The position numbers and the translations under genes were made by a program. A stretch of 64,000 nucleotides of DNA from Chitinophagales bacterium (GTDB lineage: Bacteria; Bacteroidota; Bacteroidia; Chitinophagales; UBA2359), in NCBI GenBank assembly GCA_041392475.1, contig JAWKLZ010000001.1, positions 2,790,001 through 2,854,000 of the forward strand. Reading direction: 5' to 3'. Below the pieces are notes generated by a model. The model was not told where the DNA came from. It saw only the letters and a program-made list of their open reading frames with translations, and did not search any database. Shown in pieces: positions 26,449 through 35,010 of the stretch; position 1 is the first letter of the stretch, and every line of letters begins with the position of its first letter.

Positions 26449-28216
26449 TGGTTTTAAATATGTCGTTTACACTACAATTCAAGAGCCGTTTGATAGGAAT
26501 CAATTGTTCAGAAGAAGTAAGTGTTTTAAAAATTGTTTTGTAATCATCTTTATCCAATCCAAATAACTGAGCAACTATTTTTTCAATTTGTAAATCAATT
26601 TTTAGGGGAATATTTTTTTCTTTAGAATCAATCACTTCATTTCTTACCAACTTTGTCACCTGATTTATTGTTTTTTGAATCTTTTCATTCTTCAAATCTA
26701 TTTTTGGAAAAGGCAGATTCCCGACCATTGTTTGTGTCAAGTAGGGATGGCTTCTCCATTGATTCTCACCATATTTTTTGATTAAATAATAGGTCATAGC
26801 CCTTGAATTGAGGATGGCTAAAACAAATTCTAAGGAAAGTTTTGTTTCAAAAAATGGATTCAGCTTCAAAATGTAAACAACTTGATTGGTAATAGCATTT
26901 TCATAATCCATGCTTGCAGTGATTCCTACGCCCGTTTTTCGCACCAAAATCTTATCTCCCTCATAGATACTCATTTTTTTATAGTTGATCCCTTTTTTGA
27001 GGGTATTTATCCAACTTTTAGAAAGAGAAGTAAAACGAAATAAATCTTCCCCAACCTTCAATTTGACATTTCCAATGCCATTGTGATTGAGTATAATTTT
27101 TTCGGAATCAGCATTTTCCAGATTTAAGGCAGACTTGCAATTGCTACATTTGGGAATTTTTGATTTTGGGTAAGGCATCCATAAGTTGCAATTTGGACAT
27201 TGATAAACAATTCCCTTCTTGGAAATTTCAGCCCCTCTTGTACTCTTTATATAAGTTTTTAGAGGTGAACTTTCTTTTTCTATCTTATTAAAAATCGTTT
27301 CCTCTATTATCTTTAAATCAATGTCAAACAGATAGTTTTCATTTTCTCTAAACCTACTTTGGGGAACTTGATGCAAAAAATCTTTTTCGACCTCTTCAAG
27401 GGATAGTTCATTTATTAGTACCTTTTTCTTATAACTTGCCTCTAAACGAAAACAATCTACTTTATGCTTTTCATTTGCTTTAGTATTTTTACCTATAATA
27501 ACTACACAAGCTCTATTGATTTCAGGAAATATTTTTTCTCCCAATCTTGCAATTAAATGAATAGTTGTATTTTTAGACAATAAACATCGCAAATTCGTAT
27601 GTTCTTGACCAAAAACAGAATCTGGAAGTATCAAGCCATAAATTCCATTTTTATTCAATTGATTTAGAATTAATTCAACAAACAAATCATAAATATCAAA
27701 TTGACCTTTTGCTAAAGTAAAATTGAAGTTTAAAGCAAGATTATCATAACCCTCCAAAGATGCTCCCCAAGGTGGATTGCTTAATACAACGTCAAAGCCA
27801 TTCTCAATTTCCCACTCATTCTTCAATTCTTCCCAGCCTTCAATAGAATTTTTTCTTGTAATAGGAAACAAGGCATCTCGATTGATAAATTTTGAATCAA
27901 ATAAGTCTAAAGGCTCATCTGTAAATTTTGAATTAGAACTTAAAATAGCATTTATATCTTTGTCTATTCCAAAAATTGAAGGCAAAGAATTGGGTTGATA
28001 TTTTAACCATTCATAAGCAAAACTTCTAAGCAAAACACTATCACCACAAGCAGGATCTAATATCGCTGATATTTCTTCCACATTACCAACATATTTGATA
28101 ACTTTCCTTATAAGATATTTAGCAAGAAATAATGGGGTGTAAAATACTCCATTCTCTTTTTGCCCTTCTCTGCTATAAAAAGAGGTAGGATAATCAATAA
28201 CATTATGAGTTATCAA
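26438..28216 (-). CDS. DNA adenine-N6 methyltransferase, TaqI/Eco57I-like gamma class
   Basis: 592 residues. Motif YTPLFLAKYLI, SAM motif LDPACGDSVLLRSFA (54-58 DPACG), catalytic NPPWGASLEGY (about 147-150), and a C-terminal target-recognition half. A Cys4 zinc-ribbon-like insert (CPNCNLW and KCSNCKS, about 338-358) is seen in the middle. The frame starts with TTG at 28216, because the next upstream stop is only nine codons back and no ATG precedes the conserved motif; a promoter 44 bp upstream agrees with this start. First gene of the methyltransferase operon. Confidence 0.88.
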   Translation of the reverse strand: MITHNVIDYPTSFYSREGQKENGVFYTPLFLAKYLIRKVIKYVGNVEEISAILDPACGDSVLLRSFAYEWLKYQPNSLPSIFGIDKDINAILSSNSKFTDEPLDLFDSKFINRDALFPITRKNSIEGWEELKNEWEIENGFDVVLSNPPWGASLEGYDNLALNFNFTLAKGQFDIYDLFVELILNQLNKNGIYGLILPDSVFGQEHTNLRCLLSKNTTIHLIARLGEKIFPEINRACVVIIGKNTKANEKHKVDCFRLEASYKKKVLINELSLEEVEKDFLHQVPQSRFRENENYLFDIDLKIIEETIFNKIEKESSPLKTYIKSTRGAEISKKGIVYQCPNCNLWMPYPKSKIPKCSNCKSALNLENADSEKIILNHNGIGNVKLKVGEDLFRFTSLSKSWINTLKKGINYKKMSIYEGDKILVRKTGVGITASMDYENAITNQVVYILKLNPFFETKLSLEFVLAILNSRAMTYYLIKKYGENQWRSHPYLTQTMVGNLPFPKIDLKNEKIQKTINQVTKLVRNEVIDSKEKNIPLKIDLQIEKIVAQLFGLDKDDYKTIFKTLTSSEQLIPIKRLLNCSVNDIFKTNGV

Positions 28217-28259
28217 AGTTAATTGGTTTTTAAATTTTAATTATTACTAATTTTAGTAG

Positions 28260-28291
28260 CGAATTTACAATAATAGGCTCATTATACCAAA
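28260..28291 (-). promoter_or_regulatory. Promoter of the methyltransferase operon
   Basis: On the minus strand TTTG (28291-28288) is followed after 20 nt by TAAATTCG (28267-28260), close to the Bacteroidota consensus TTTG-n(19-21)-TAnnTTTG. It lies 44 bp before the TTG start. Confidence 0.5.
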
Positions 28292-28703
28292 TAATTCAAT
28301 AATTTTATAAAAATAAGATTTGTGATAAAGGAAAACGTTTTTTTTTGTAACTCCTAAAAATAGATGTGTGAATTTTCTAAATGCACGTGTTTATGTGTAA
28401 AATATAATTCCATTATAATCAAGGCTAATAGAACTTTACGGATGCTTATGAATGTCAGCCAAATTTAAGTTCCCTATCTATACTTCTGAAATCAGGAAAC
28501 TATTTTATTGGCAGTCCTTAATATTTTTATTCGATTTTGACCATCAATCATGCCTGAGATGTTCAGTTATTTGCATATATTTGATACCAAACCCCAATAA
28601 TTCAAAACCTCAACCATATTAAACTGAATCTTTGCATACCATAATGCAACTTTAAATTCTTCTCAATCAATTTAATATCAATTTTTAGGGTGCGAAAGGT
28701 AAA
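28292..28703. other. AT-rich intergenic region without recognised feature
   Basis: About 410 bp between the methyltransferase promoter and the paraoxonase-like gene. It is strongly AT-rich; no ORF, repeat or RNA gene is evident. It should hold the promoter of the downstream gene. Confidence 0.5.
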
Positions 28704-29762
28704 ATGAAAAAACTAATTCAATTTTTGACTCTCTTATTCGTATTGTTCGTGGCATTTGTAGTTTATACCCTTCATTCTACGGGATATTTTCGTACAATCG
28801 CCCCCTACATGCAAGGTGAGATAGCGCAGCAAATAGATTTGGTGGGAGCAGAAGACATGACTATTAGCAAGGATGGGAACTTCATGCTTATTTCGTCTGA
28901 TGATAGAGCAGCGACCAAAAAAGGACGGCCTAAACAAGGGGGTATTTATTGGATGGATTTGAAGAAAGAGCCTTTTGAAGTAAAGTTGATTTCGGGAGAT
29001 TTCAAACAAGAATTTCACCCGCATGGTATTTCTTTGCTGCAATTGGATTCAACGCATTACAAATTGTGGGTAATCAATCATGTGGAGGATAAACACAGCA
29101 TTGAAGTATTTAGCTTGGAGGGCGATAGTTTGAAGTACTTAGAAACATTGAAGGATGACAAGATGGTTAGTCCTAATGACATTGTTGCAGTAGAAGAAGA
29201 TAGGTTTTACTTTACCAATGATCACTTCTATAAGCCAATGCTGGGGAAATTAGCTGAAGGTTATTTGGGGATGGCAACAGCAAATGTAATGTACTTCAAT
29301 GGAAAAGAATTCATGGAAGTTGCGAAGGGAATGGCGTATGCAAATGGCATCAATTGGGACAAAAATAGAGATTTGTTGTTTGTCGCATCAACGAGAGATT
29401 TTTTGGTGAAAGTATATGAGGTTGAAGCAGATGGAAATTTAATTTTTGTGGAAAATATAAATTGCAATACAGGCGTAGATAACATCGAAATAGATACAAA
29501 TGGAGGTTTGTGGATTGGTGCACATCCGAGTTTGATGGCCTATACAGCTTATGCTAATTTTGAAGAAAACAAAGCTCCTTCTGAAGTTTTAAAAATAACA
29601 TACGCATCTAAGAACAAATATATTATAGAAAAACCACTGTTAGATGATGGCTTAAAATCCTCAGGAAGCTCAGTAGCTGCAACTGATGGGAAATTCCTTT
29701 TTGTAGGTACAGTAATGGATAAACATTTTTTGATTATAAAAAGAGAAAACGAAAAGTACTAA
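28704..29762 (+). CDS. Paraoxonase/arylesterase-like (SMP-30 fold) membrane-anchored esterase
   Basis: 352 residues, N-terminal signal anchor (about 4-22). Six-bladed propeller motifs match paraoxonases: FHPHGISLLQL (His of the active site), SPNDIVAVEEDRFYFTNDH (calcium ligand Asn and the second YFTNDH loop), YANGINWD, and GVDNIEIDTNGGLWIGAHP (Asp-Asn calcium pair). Length equals human PON (about 355). Known family activity: calcium-dependent lactonase/arylesterase. Substrate unknown; lactone of a hydroxy acid would fit the neighbouring lipid genes but is speculative. Confidence 0.85.
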   Translation: MKKLIQFLTLLFVLFVAFVVYTLHSTGYFRTIAPYMQGEIAQQIDLVGAEDMTISKDGNFMLISSDDRAATKKGRPKQGGIYWMDLKKEPFEVKLISGDFKQEFHPHGISLLQLDSTHYKLWVINHVEDKHSIEVFSLEGDSLKYLETLKDDKMVSPNDIVAVEEDRFYFTNDHFYKPMLGKLAEGYLGMATANVMYFNGKEFMEVAKGMAYANGINWDKNRDLLFVASTRDFLVKVYEVEADGNLIFVENINCNTGVDNIEIDTNGGLWIGAHPSLMAYTAYANFEENKAPSEVLKITYASKNKYIIEKPLLDDGLKSSGSSVAATDGKFLFVGTVMDKHFLIIKRENEKY

Positions 29763-30143
29763 AGGTCAAATAAATTTCCATTTTGTCAAAACTTGGTTGA
29801 AAACTTTTGTAGTCTTCAACTTTGTTCCTACTTTTAATCAAAATTCATTGAGATAGTTGTTTTATCTATTACTCCTGAAATCTTTTATCCAAATCTTTGT
29901 ATTGTTGTACTTAGTTTCTATATTTGAAGGGAACTATTCTTATCTTATCTTAGGGGTATTTTCAAAATAATCTCACAAAATCGAACTCATAAAAAGTTGA
30001 TTTTGAATTGTATTTTTAATTTTCATTTATTCTATACCCATATTTTTCTAAATTAGAAAATAGTTGATAAAGTAAACATTAAACAAACTACAAATAAAGA
30101 TATTTTTCTTAATACATTCAAATGAATTCTAAATTCAAACATT
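29763..30143. other. Intergenic region with ACTTTTGTAGT motif
   Basis: 381 bp. ACTTTTGTAGTCT at 29803-29815 lies inside a GTTGAA/TTCAAC pair (29796-29820) and probably is the terminator of the preceding gene; it is the same core as in the 14339 palindrome and the 79-bp elements. The rest is AT-rich and leads to the TonB receptor. Confidence 0.5.
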
Positions 30144-33068
30144 ATGATGCGAAATTTATTACTACTTATCGCACTGTTTATCACAGTGCCTGCTTTTTCT
30201 CAGACCACTATATCAGGTACTGTTACCGATAGTGACTCTAAAGATGCCCTGATCGGGGTAAATGTCGTTATTAAAGGTACGACTATCGGTACCATTACAG
30301 ACATTGACGGTAATTTTTCTTTGACCAATAGCAAACCTCTACCTTGGGAGGTTGAAGTCAGTTATGTAGGCTATGAAGCACAAACTGTCAATGTTACCGC
30401 TCCTAATACCAAACTAAATATCAGTTTAGTTGAAGGTCTTATGCTTGGACAAGAGGTAGTGATTTCTGCTTCTCGTAAACGTGAAAAGGTACAAGAAGCT
30501 CCTGCTTCAGTGTCTGTATTGACTGCTCGGAAATTGGAGGTCAGTGCGAATGCTACGGATCCAACTCGTAACTTGATTAATACGCCGGGTGTGCAAATCC
30601 AACAGCAGTCTGCCAATAGAATCAACATCTCTATGCGTGGCGGTGCGGGTTTGTTTGGTACTTCGGTATTCCCAATTATGGATTACCGTAGTTTAGTAGG
30701 CCCTGGTATTGGAACTTTCCAGACAGACAACAGTGGTATCAGTAACATTGACCTCCAAAGAATTGAAGTTGTTCGTGGTCCAGGTTCTGCATTGTATGGT
30801 CCTGGTGTTACACAAGGAGTAGTTCACTTCATCACCAAAAATCCGATTGATTTTCCCGGCACATCGGTAGAAGTTGTAGGAGGTTCATTGGCTACCTATG
30901 GAATGAATGTTCGCCATGCAGGTAGAAATGAATCAGGCAAATTTGGTTATAAAATCAACGCTCGTTACCAAAGAGGAGATGAGTTTACACTAGACCCAAA
31001 TGATCCTGATGATGCTGCACAAATCGCAAAATTCCAGACTACTATCGTTAAACCAGCTATTAGTAATGATATTGTAGATGCTTTTGGTACACCAACAGTC
31101 TTATTGACGCTTGATGACTTAGATGATGATGGTGATGGCAATCCTATGCAAAATGATTGGTTCAATACGTCTGCTAATGCTACTTTAGAATTTAGACCTA
31201 AAGATAATTTGAGTGTGTTTGTTTCTGGTGGTTTCAATCAAGCTTCTTCTGTTTTCTACAATGAGCAAGGTGAAGGATTGGCACAAGCAACTGAAATTTG
31301 GTCTCAAGCAAGAGTACAAGCTGGTGGGTTGTTTGGACAGGTATTTTTTGTAAACAATGATGGCGGAAGCGATGAAAACCCAACCTTTCTGTACCAAACA
31401 GGAAACACCTCTCCTATTGGTAGAACTCAATTGGAAGCACAATTACAATACAACTTTGATATGCCCAATTTGTTGAATTCCAATTGGACAGCAGGGTTTG
31501 ACTATCGTTATGCAGGACAGGATACCGAAAACTTGGTTTATGGTAGAAACGAAGACGATGACGACTTTTCAGTAATAGGTGGATACTTACAAGGAAAACT
31601 CAAGTTGGCAGATAAACTCGATATGGTAGTGGCAGGACGTTTTGACCAATTCAACTTTATTGACGAGAGCGCATTTGCTCCAAGAGCAGCTTTGGTTTAT
31701 AAAGCAAGTGCAGCACATACTTTCAGAGCTTCTTACAACCAAGCAAACTCTACAGTTTCCAATCTTCAATTGAACATTGACTTCCCATTGTCCACTATCA
31801 TTCCTCGTTCTTTTGATATTTGGTTGTATGGCAACAAAACACCACAAACCTTTAACAATGGTATGATTTCTTGGTTCAATGGTGCGCTTCCTGACGTACC
31901 TGTAGGTACACCAGGATTGCCTTTGGGAGTTCCTTATGCTTTGGTAAATGACCAAGTAGTAGCTGGACTTTCTGCTGGTATAGCAGCAGGTTTTCCTGAT
32001 TTAGCTCCATTTATACCTGTTATTGAGGGAGTATTGAATAATGTCAATCCTGCAACTTTGGGAACAACTGGATCGTTGTCTCCAGGATTCAATATCTTCA
32101 ATGGCTCTCCATTGGGATTGATTGATGCTCCAATTTCGACGATTGCAGTTCAAGATACTTGGGAATTTGGCTACAAAGGTTTGGTGGCAAACAAATTAGG
32201 TGTCACATTTGACCTTTACTACATTAAAGAGAAAAATAATTCTCAATTTACTGCTATTTCCCCTGCCTATAGATTCTCTGGCTTGGATCAACTACCTGGT
32301 GATTTGGGAACAGCCGTTTCTGCAAGTGTTGGTGGAGCTGGCGGCCCCTTAGAAGCTGCATTGACTGCTGCTCTAATAGGTGCAGGTTTACCAGAAGCGC
32401 AAGCAGCCGGACAAGCAGCATTTATTACAGGACAGCTGACCCCAGTTATTGCAGGTGCTTATACACAAGGCGGTGACGGAGCTATCAATACTCCTAGTGC
32501 TGCTTTTGGTGGTGCTTCCTTGGCACAAGTTTTTGCAGCTTTGCCTTTCCATGCAACTGCTCAAACTGATCAAGTACCAGATAATGGAATAACTCACTTA
32601 GCAGCAGGATACCGTACCTTTGATGAAAGAGACTATTGGGGGGCAGATTTGGGCTTAGAATACTACTTTGATCAAGATTTGTCTGCGTTTTTTAACTATT
32701 CTTGGCTTAGTACCAATTCGTTTATGCAGAATGTAATAGGTGTAGAAGGCGATGCATTGCCAACTTATTTGAATATTCCTAAGAACAAATACCGTTTGGG
32801 TGTTACCTATACTCCTGAGTCAGGAATCAGAGGAAACATAGCTTTTCAGCATGATGATTCTTACTTTGCAGATGCAGGACAATTTGCAGGAGATACAGAA
32901 GTGAGAAACTTAATAGATGCAGCAGTTGGCTACAAATTTACCAATGGTCTTGCCGTTGATTTGACCGCTACCAACTTGTTCAACAACGAATACCGATACT
33001 GGACCAACATGCCAAAAATTGGTAGAAGGGTATTGGCTAAATTGACTTATACTTTTGGAAACAAATAG
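30144..33068 (+). CDS. TonB-dependent outer-membrane receptor with carboxypeptidase-regulatory-like domain
   Basis: 974 residues. Signal peptide 1-19 (LITVPAFSQ); CarboxypepD_reg-like domain about 21-105 (TISGTVTDSDSKDALIGVNV, then GTITDIDGNFSL); plug about 110-235 (VVISASRKREKVQEAPASVSVLTARKL, with GPGSALYGPGVTQGVVHFITK); barrel to the terminal TYTFGNK with aromatic-rich strands. Typical SusC-type or siderophore-type organisation, but no SusD partner follows. Substrate unknown; energy-dependent uptake of a large or scarce compound is the family role. Two Met codons open it; either start gives a good signal peptide. Confidence 0.92.
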   Translation: MMRNLLLLIALFITVPAFSQTTISGTVTDSDSKDALIGVNVVIKGTTIGTITDIDGNFSLTNSKPLPWEVEVSYVGYEAQTVNVTAPNTKLNISLVEGLMLGQEVVISASRKREKVQEAPASVSVLTARKLEVSANATDPTRNLINTPGVQIQQQSANRINISMRGGAGLFGTSVFPIMDYRSLVGPGIGTFQTDNSGISNIDLQRIEVVRGPGSALYGPGVTQGVVHFITKNPIDFPGTSVEVVGGSLATYGMNVRHAGRNESGKFGYKINARYQRGDEFTLDPNDPDDAAQIAKFQTTIVKPAISNDIVDAFGTPTVLLTLDDLDDDGDGNPMQNDWFNTSANATLEFRPKDNLSVFVSGGFNQASSVFYNEQGEGLAQATEIWSQARVQAGGLFGQVFFVNNDGGSDENPTFLYQTGNTSPIGRTQLEAQLQYNFDMPNLLNSNWTAGFDYRYAGQDTENLVYGRNEDDDDFSVIGGYLQGKLKLADKLDMVVAGRFDQFNFIDESAFAPRAALVYKASAAHTFRASYNQANSTVSNLQLNIDFPLSTIIPRSFDIWLYGNKTPQTFNNGMISWFNGALPDVPVGTPGLPLGVPYALVNDQVVAGLSAGIAAGFPDLAPFIPVIEGVLNNVNPATLGTTGSLSPGFNIFNGSPLGLIDAPISTIAVQDTWEFGYKGLVANKLGVTFDLYYIKEKNNSQFTAISPAYRFSGLDQLPGDLGTAVSASVGGAGGPLEAALTAALIGAGLPEAQAAGQAAFITGQLTPVIAGAYTQGGDGAINTPSAAFGGASLAQVFAALPFHATAQTDQVPDNGITHLAAGYRTFDERDYWGADLGLEYYFDQDLSAFFNYSWLSTNSFMQNVIGVEGDALPTYLNIPKNKYRLGVTYTPESGIRGNIAFQHDDSYFADAGQFAGDTEVRNLIDAAVGYKFTNGLAVDLTATNLFNNEYRYWTNMPKIGRRVLAKLTYTFGNK

Positions 33069-33122
33069 TTTATGTTAGACTTTAGACGAAAGAGCCTCTT
33101 TCTCGAAGTCAAATGATTCCTT

Positions 33123-33160
33123 AAGCCCCTGAAAAGTAAATATTTTTCAGGGGCTTTTTT
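33123..33160. terminator. Rho-independent terminator after the TonB receptor
   Basis: AAGCCCCTGAAAA (33123-33135) pairs with the complement ending in GGGGCTT, followed by TTTTTT (33155-33160). Strong GC stem with short loop. Confidence 0.9.
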
Positions 33161-33193
33161 ATTCTGCAAAATGTAAGGTGAAAACCGCCATTT

Positions 33194-33211
33194 TTAGTAT
33201 TTTTGTACTAA
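33194..33211. promoter_or_regulatory. Palindromic operator before the enoyl-CoA hydratase gene
   Basis: The same 18 bp as at 21061-21078, TTAGTATTTTTGTACTAA, flanked in both places by ATT(T/C)GC. It overlaps TATTTTTG (TAnnTTTG). Upstream of the start at 33244. Confidence 0.65.
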
Positions 33212-33243
33212 ATTCGCTTCTCCTAAAAGAAACAAACACCAAC

Positions 33244-34020
33244 ATGAAAACAGCTCTCTACCGAAAAGAAGGCAAAGTGGGAATCATTACCCTCAATCGT
33301 CCGAATAACTACAATGCTATTACAGATGAATTATTATCCGACTTTGGAGAAGCTCTCGATGCTGCAATGATAGACAAAGAAGTAAGAGCAGTAGTCATAT
33401 ATGGCAATGGAAAAGGTTTTTGTGCGGGAGCAGATTTGGGTAGCGGATTAGAGCGCAGTCCGAGACAAGTGCGGGATCACCTCAATATGAACTATGGCAA
33501 TGTGGTTCGTCGTTTGGCAGAGATGGAAAAACCTGTCATTGCTGCGGTTCATGGCTCGATGGCAGGAGCAGGCATTGGTTTTGGATTGGCGTGTGATTTT
33601 CGAATCATGGCAGACACCGCTAATATTCGCTATGCGTTTATCAATATTGGCTTGACCCCAGATGCAGGTTCTTCGTGGTTTTTGGTAAGAGCAGTAGGGT
33701 TGGCAAAAGCCATGGAAATTGCAGCAGGAGGAGAAAAAATTTCCGCATCAGAATGTCAGCGATTGGGCTTGGCAACCAAAGTAGTACCAGAAGATGAATT
33801 GATGGAAACTGCAATGACATTTGCCAACACATGGGCAGATCGCCCAACGCTTGGTTTTGCGCTGACCAAAAAAACCCTTCGATTTGCAGCCAATCACAGT
33901 CTATTAGATACCATCGCTTATGAAGCCGAACAGCAGGTGATTGGATTATCCAGCCATGATTTTCAAGAAGGCGGTAAAGCATTTATGGAAAAACGCAAAC
34001 CGAACTTTAAAGGAGAATAA
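33244..34020 (+). CDS. Enoyl-CoA hydratase/isomerase, PaaG-like
   Basis: 258 residues. The start is the ATG at 33244 (MKTALYRKEGKV); the GTG 66 bp upstream lies before the operator and is rejected. Crotonase fold: LNRPNNYNAI, oxyanion segments KGFCAGADLGS and HGSMAGAGIGFGLACDFRIMAD, catalytic GLTPDAGSSWFLVRAVG. An Asp in place of Glu in this last segment is typical of PaaG-type isomerases (GLVPDAGST pattern). Known: 2,3-enoyl-CoA hydration or double-bond isomerisation. First gene after the shared palindrome, so likely under TetR control. Confidence 0.9.
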   Translation: MKTALYRKEGKVGIITLNRPNNYNAITDELLSDFGEALDAAMIDKEVRAVVIYGNGKGFCAGADLGSGLERSPRQVRDHLNMNYGNVVRRLAEMEKPVIAAVHGSMAGAGIGFGLACDFRIMADTANIRYAFINIGLTPDAGSSWFLVRAVGLAKAMEIAAGGEKISASECQRLGLATKVVPEDELMETAMTFANTWADRPTLGFALTKKTLRFAANHSLLDTIAYEAEQQVIGLSSHDFQEGGKAFMEKRKPNFKGE

Positions 34021-34111
34021 TCGGACACAAGACACAAGATGTAAGACGTGAGATTCTCTACTTACTACTCAAATCTTCTGTCTTTCGTCTAAAATCTTTC
34101 GTCTTAACAAA

Positions 34112-34843
34112 ATGAGCAAACTACTATTTATACGACACGCCCAAGCCTCTTTCATGGCGAAAAACTACGACCAGTTATCAGATTTGGGCTACCGTCAATC
34201 AAAGGTTTTGGGAGAATATTTGGTGGCAGAAGGTGTGCGATTTGACAAAATTTATGTCGGCCCATTGAAGCGGCACCACCAAACCTTGCAAATGGTGCAA
34301 GAAGCGTATCAAGAAAAAGGTATTCACATTCCCGAACCGATTTTGATGCCCGAATTGATTGAACACCGAGGCCCTGCCGTTTATCGGCACATGCTTCCAA
34401 CCTTACTGGAAACGGATGAAAAACTGCAAATATGGGATGCTGAAGTGAAAGCAAATCCAAAAATGTTGAAACGAAACCACCTCAGAATGTTTCACCACAC
34501 GCTGGAACTTTGGGCGAGGGGTGACTTCAATGGCAATCACCCCGAACACCTACAATCTTGGCAAGACTTTAGAGAGATGGTAAGGCGTGGTTTGCAGCAA
34601 ATACTGAAGGACAACGAAGACGGACGGGGTTTGACCATTGGAGCTTTTACTTCTGGCGGCACGGTTTCGGCTGCAACGGGTGAAGTTTTGCAGATGGGAA
34701 AGGAAGAAAAAATAATGGAATTGAACAGTGCAGTTCAAAATACGGCTATTACCGAATTTATGTTTTCAAAAGGCAAAATTGGATTGAAGTCCTTCAATAC
34801 AGTTCCACATTTGAAGGAGAAAGAACTCGTCACATTTGTTTAA
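34112..34843 (+). CDS. Histidine phosphatase family protein (phosphoglycerate-mutase-like)
   Basis: 243 residues. LLFIRHAQASF with phospho-accepting His8 (RHAQ), YVGPLKRHHQTLQM and ELIEHRGPA, GAFTSGGTVSAATG near the end. Branch-1 phosphatase fold. The role in a lipid cluster is unproven: removal of phosphate from phosphorylated hydroxyacyl intermediates or a broad housekeeping phosphatase are options. It lies between the hydratase and the kinase-like gene on the same strand, so a link to the kinase is an attractive inference. Confidence 0.85.
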   Translation: MSKLLFIRHAQASFMAKNYDQLSDLGYRQSKVLGEYLVAEGVRFDKIYVGPLKRHHQTLQMVQEAYQEKGIHIPEPILMPELIEHRGPAVYRHMLPTLLETDEKLQIWDAEVKANPKMLKRNHLRMFHHTLELWARGDFNGNHPEHLQSWQDFREMVRRGLQQILKDNEDGRGLTIGAFTSGGTVSAATGEVLQMGKEEKIMELNSAVQNTAITEFMFSKGKIGLKSFNTVPHLKEKELVTFV

Positions 34844-34882
34844 TTGATGAATGACTAAATTGTTAAATGGTTGATTTAGAAA

Positions 34883-35010
34883 ATAAAACCATGCGACCAT
34901 AAAACCATGTGACCATAAAACCATGTGACCATAAAACCATGCGACCATAAAACCATGCGACCATAAAACCATAAAACCATGTGACCATACAACCATGAAG
35001 CCATAAATCC
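34883..35010 (+). repeat. 16-bp minisatellite directly before the kinase start codon
   Basis: About eight units of ATAAAACCATG(C/T)GACC, one of them truncated to 8 bp and the last two degenerate. The start ATG at 35011 is itself formed by the CCATG of the last unit. Copy-number change would alter the distance from any upstream promoter and leader. Confidence 0.95.

Noticed and set aside
33178..33243. GTG start giving a 280-residue hydratase
   Set aside because: The extension lies over the operator and promoter and shows no similarity to the crotonase N-terminus.
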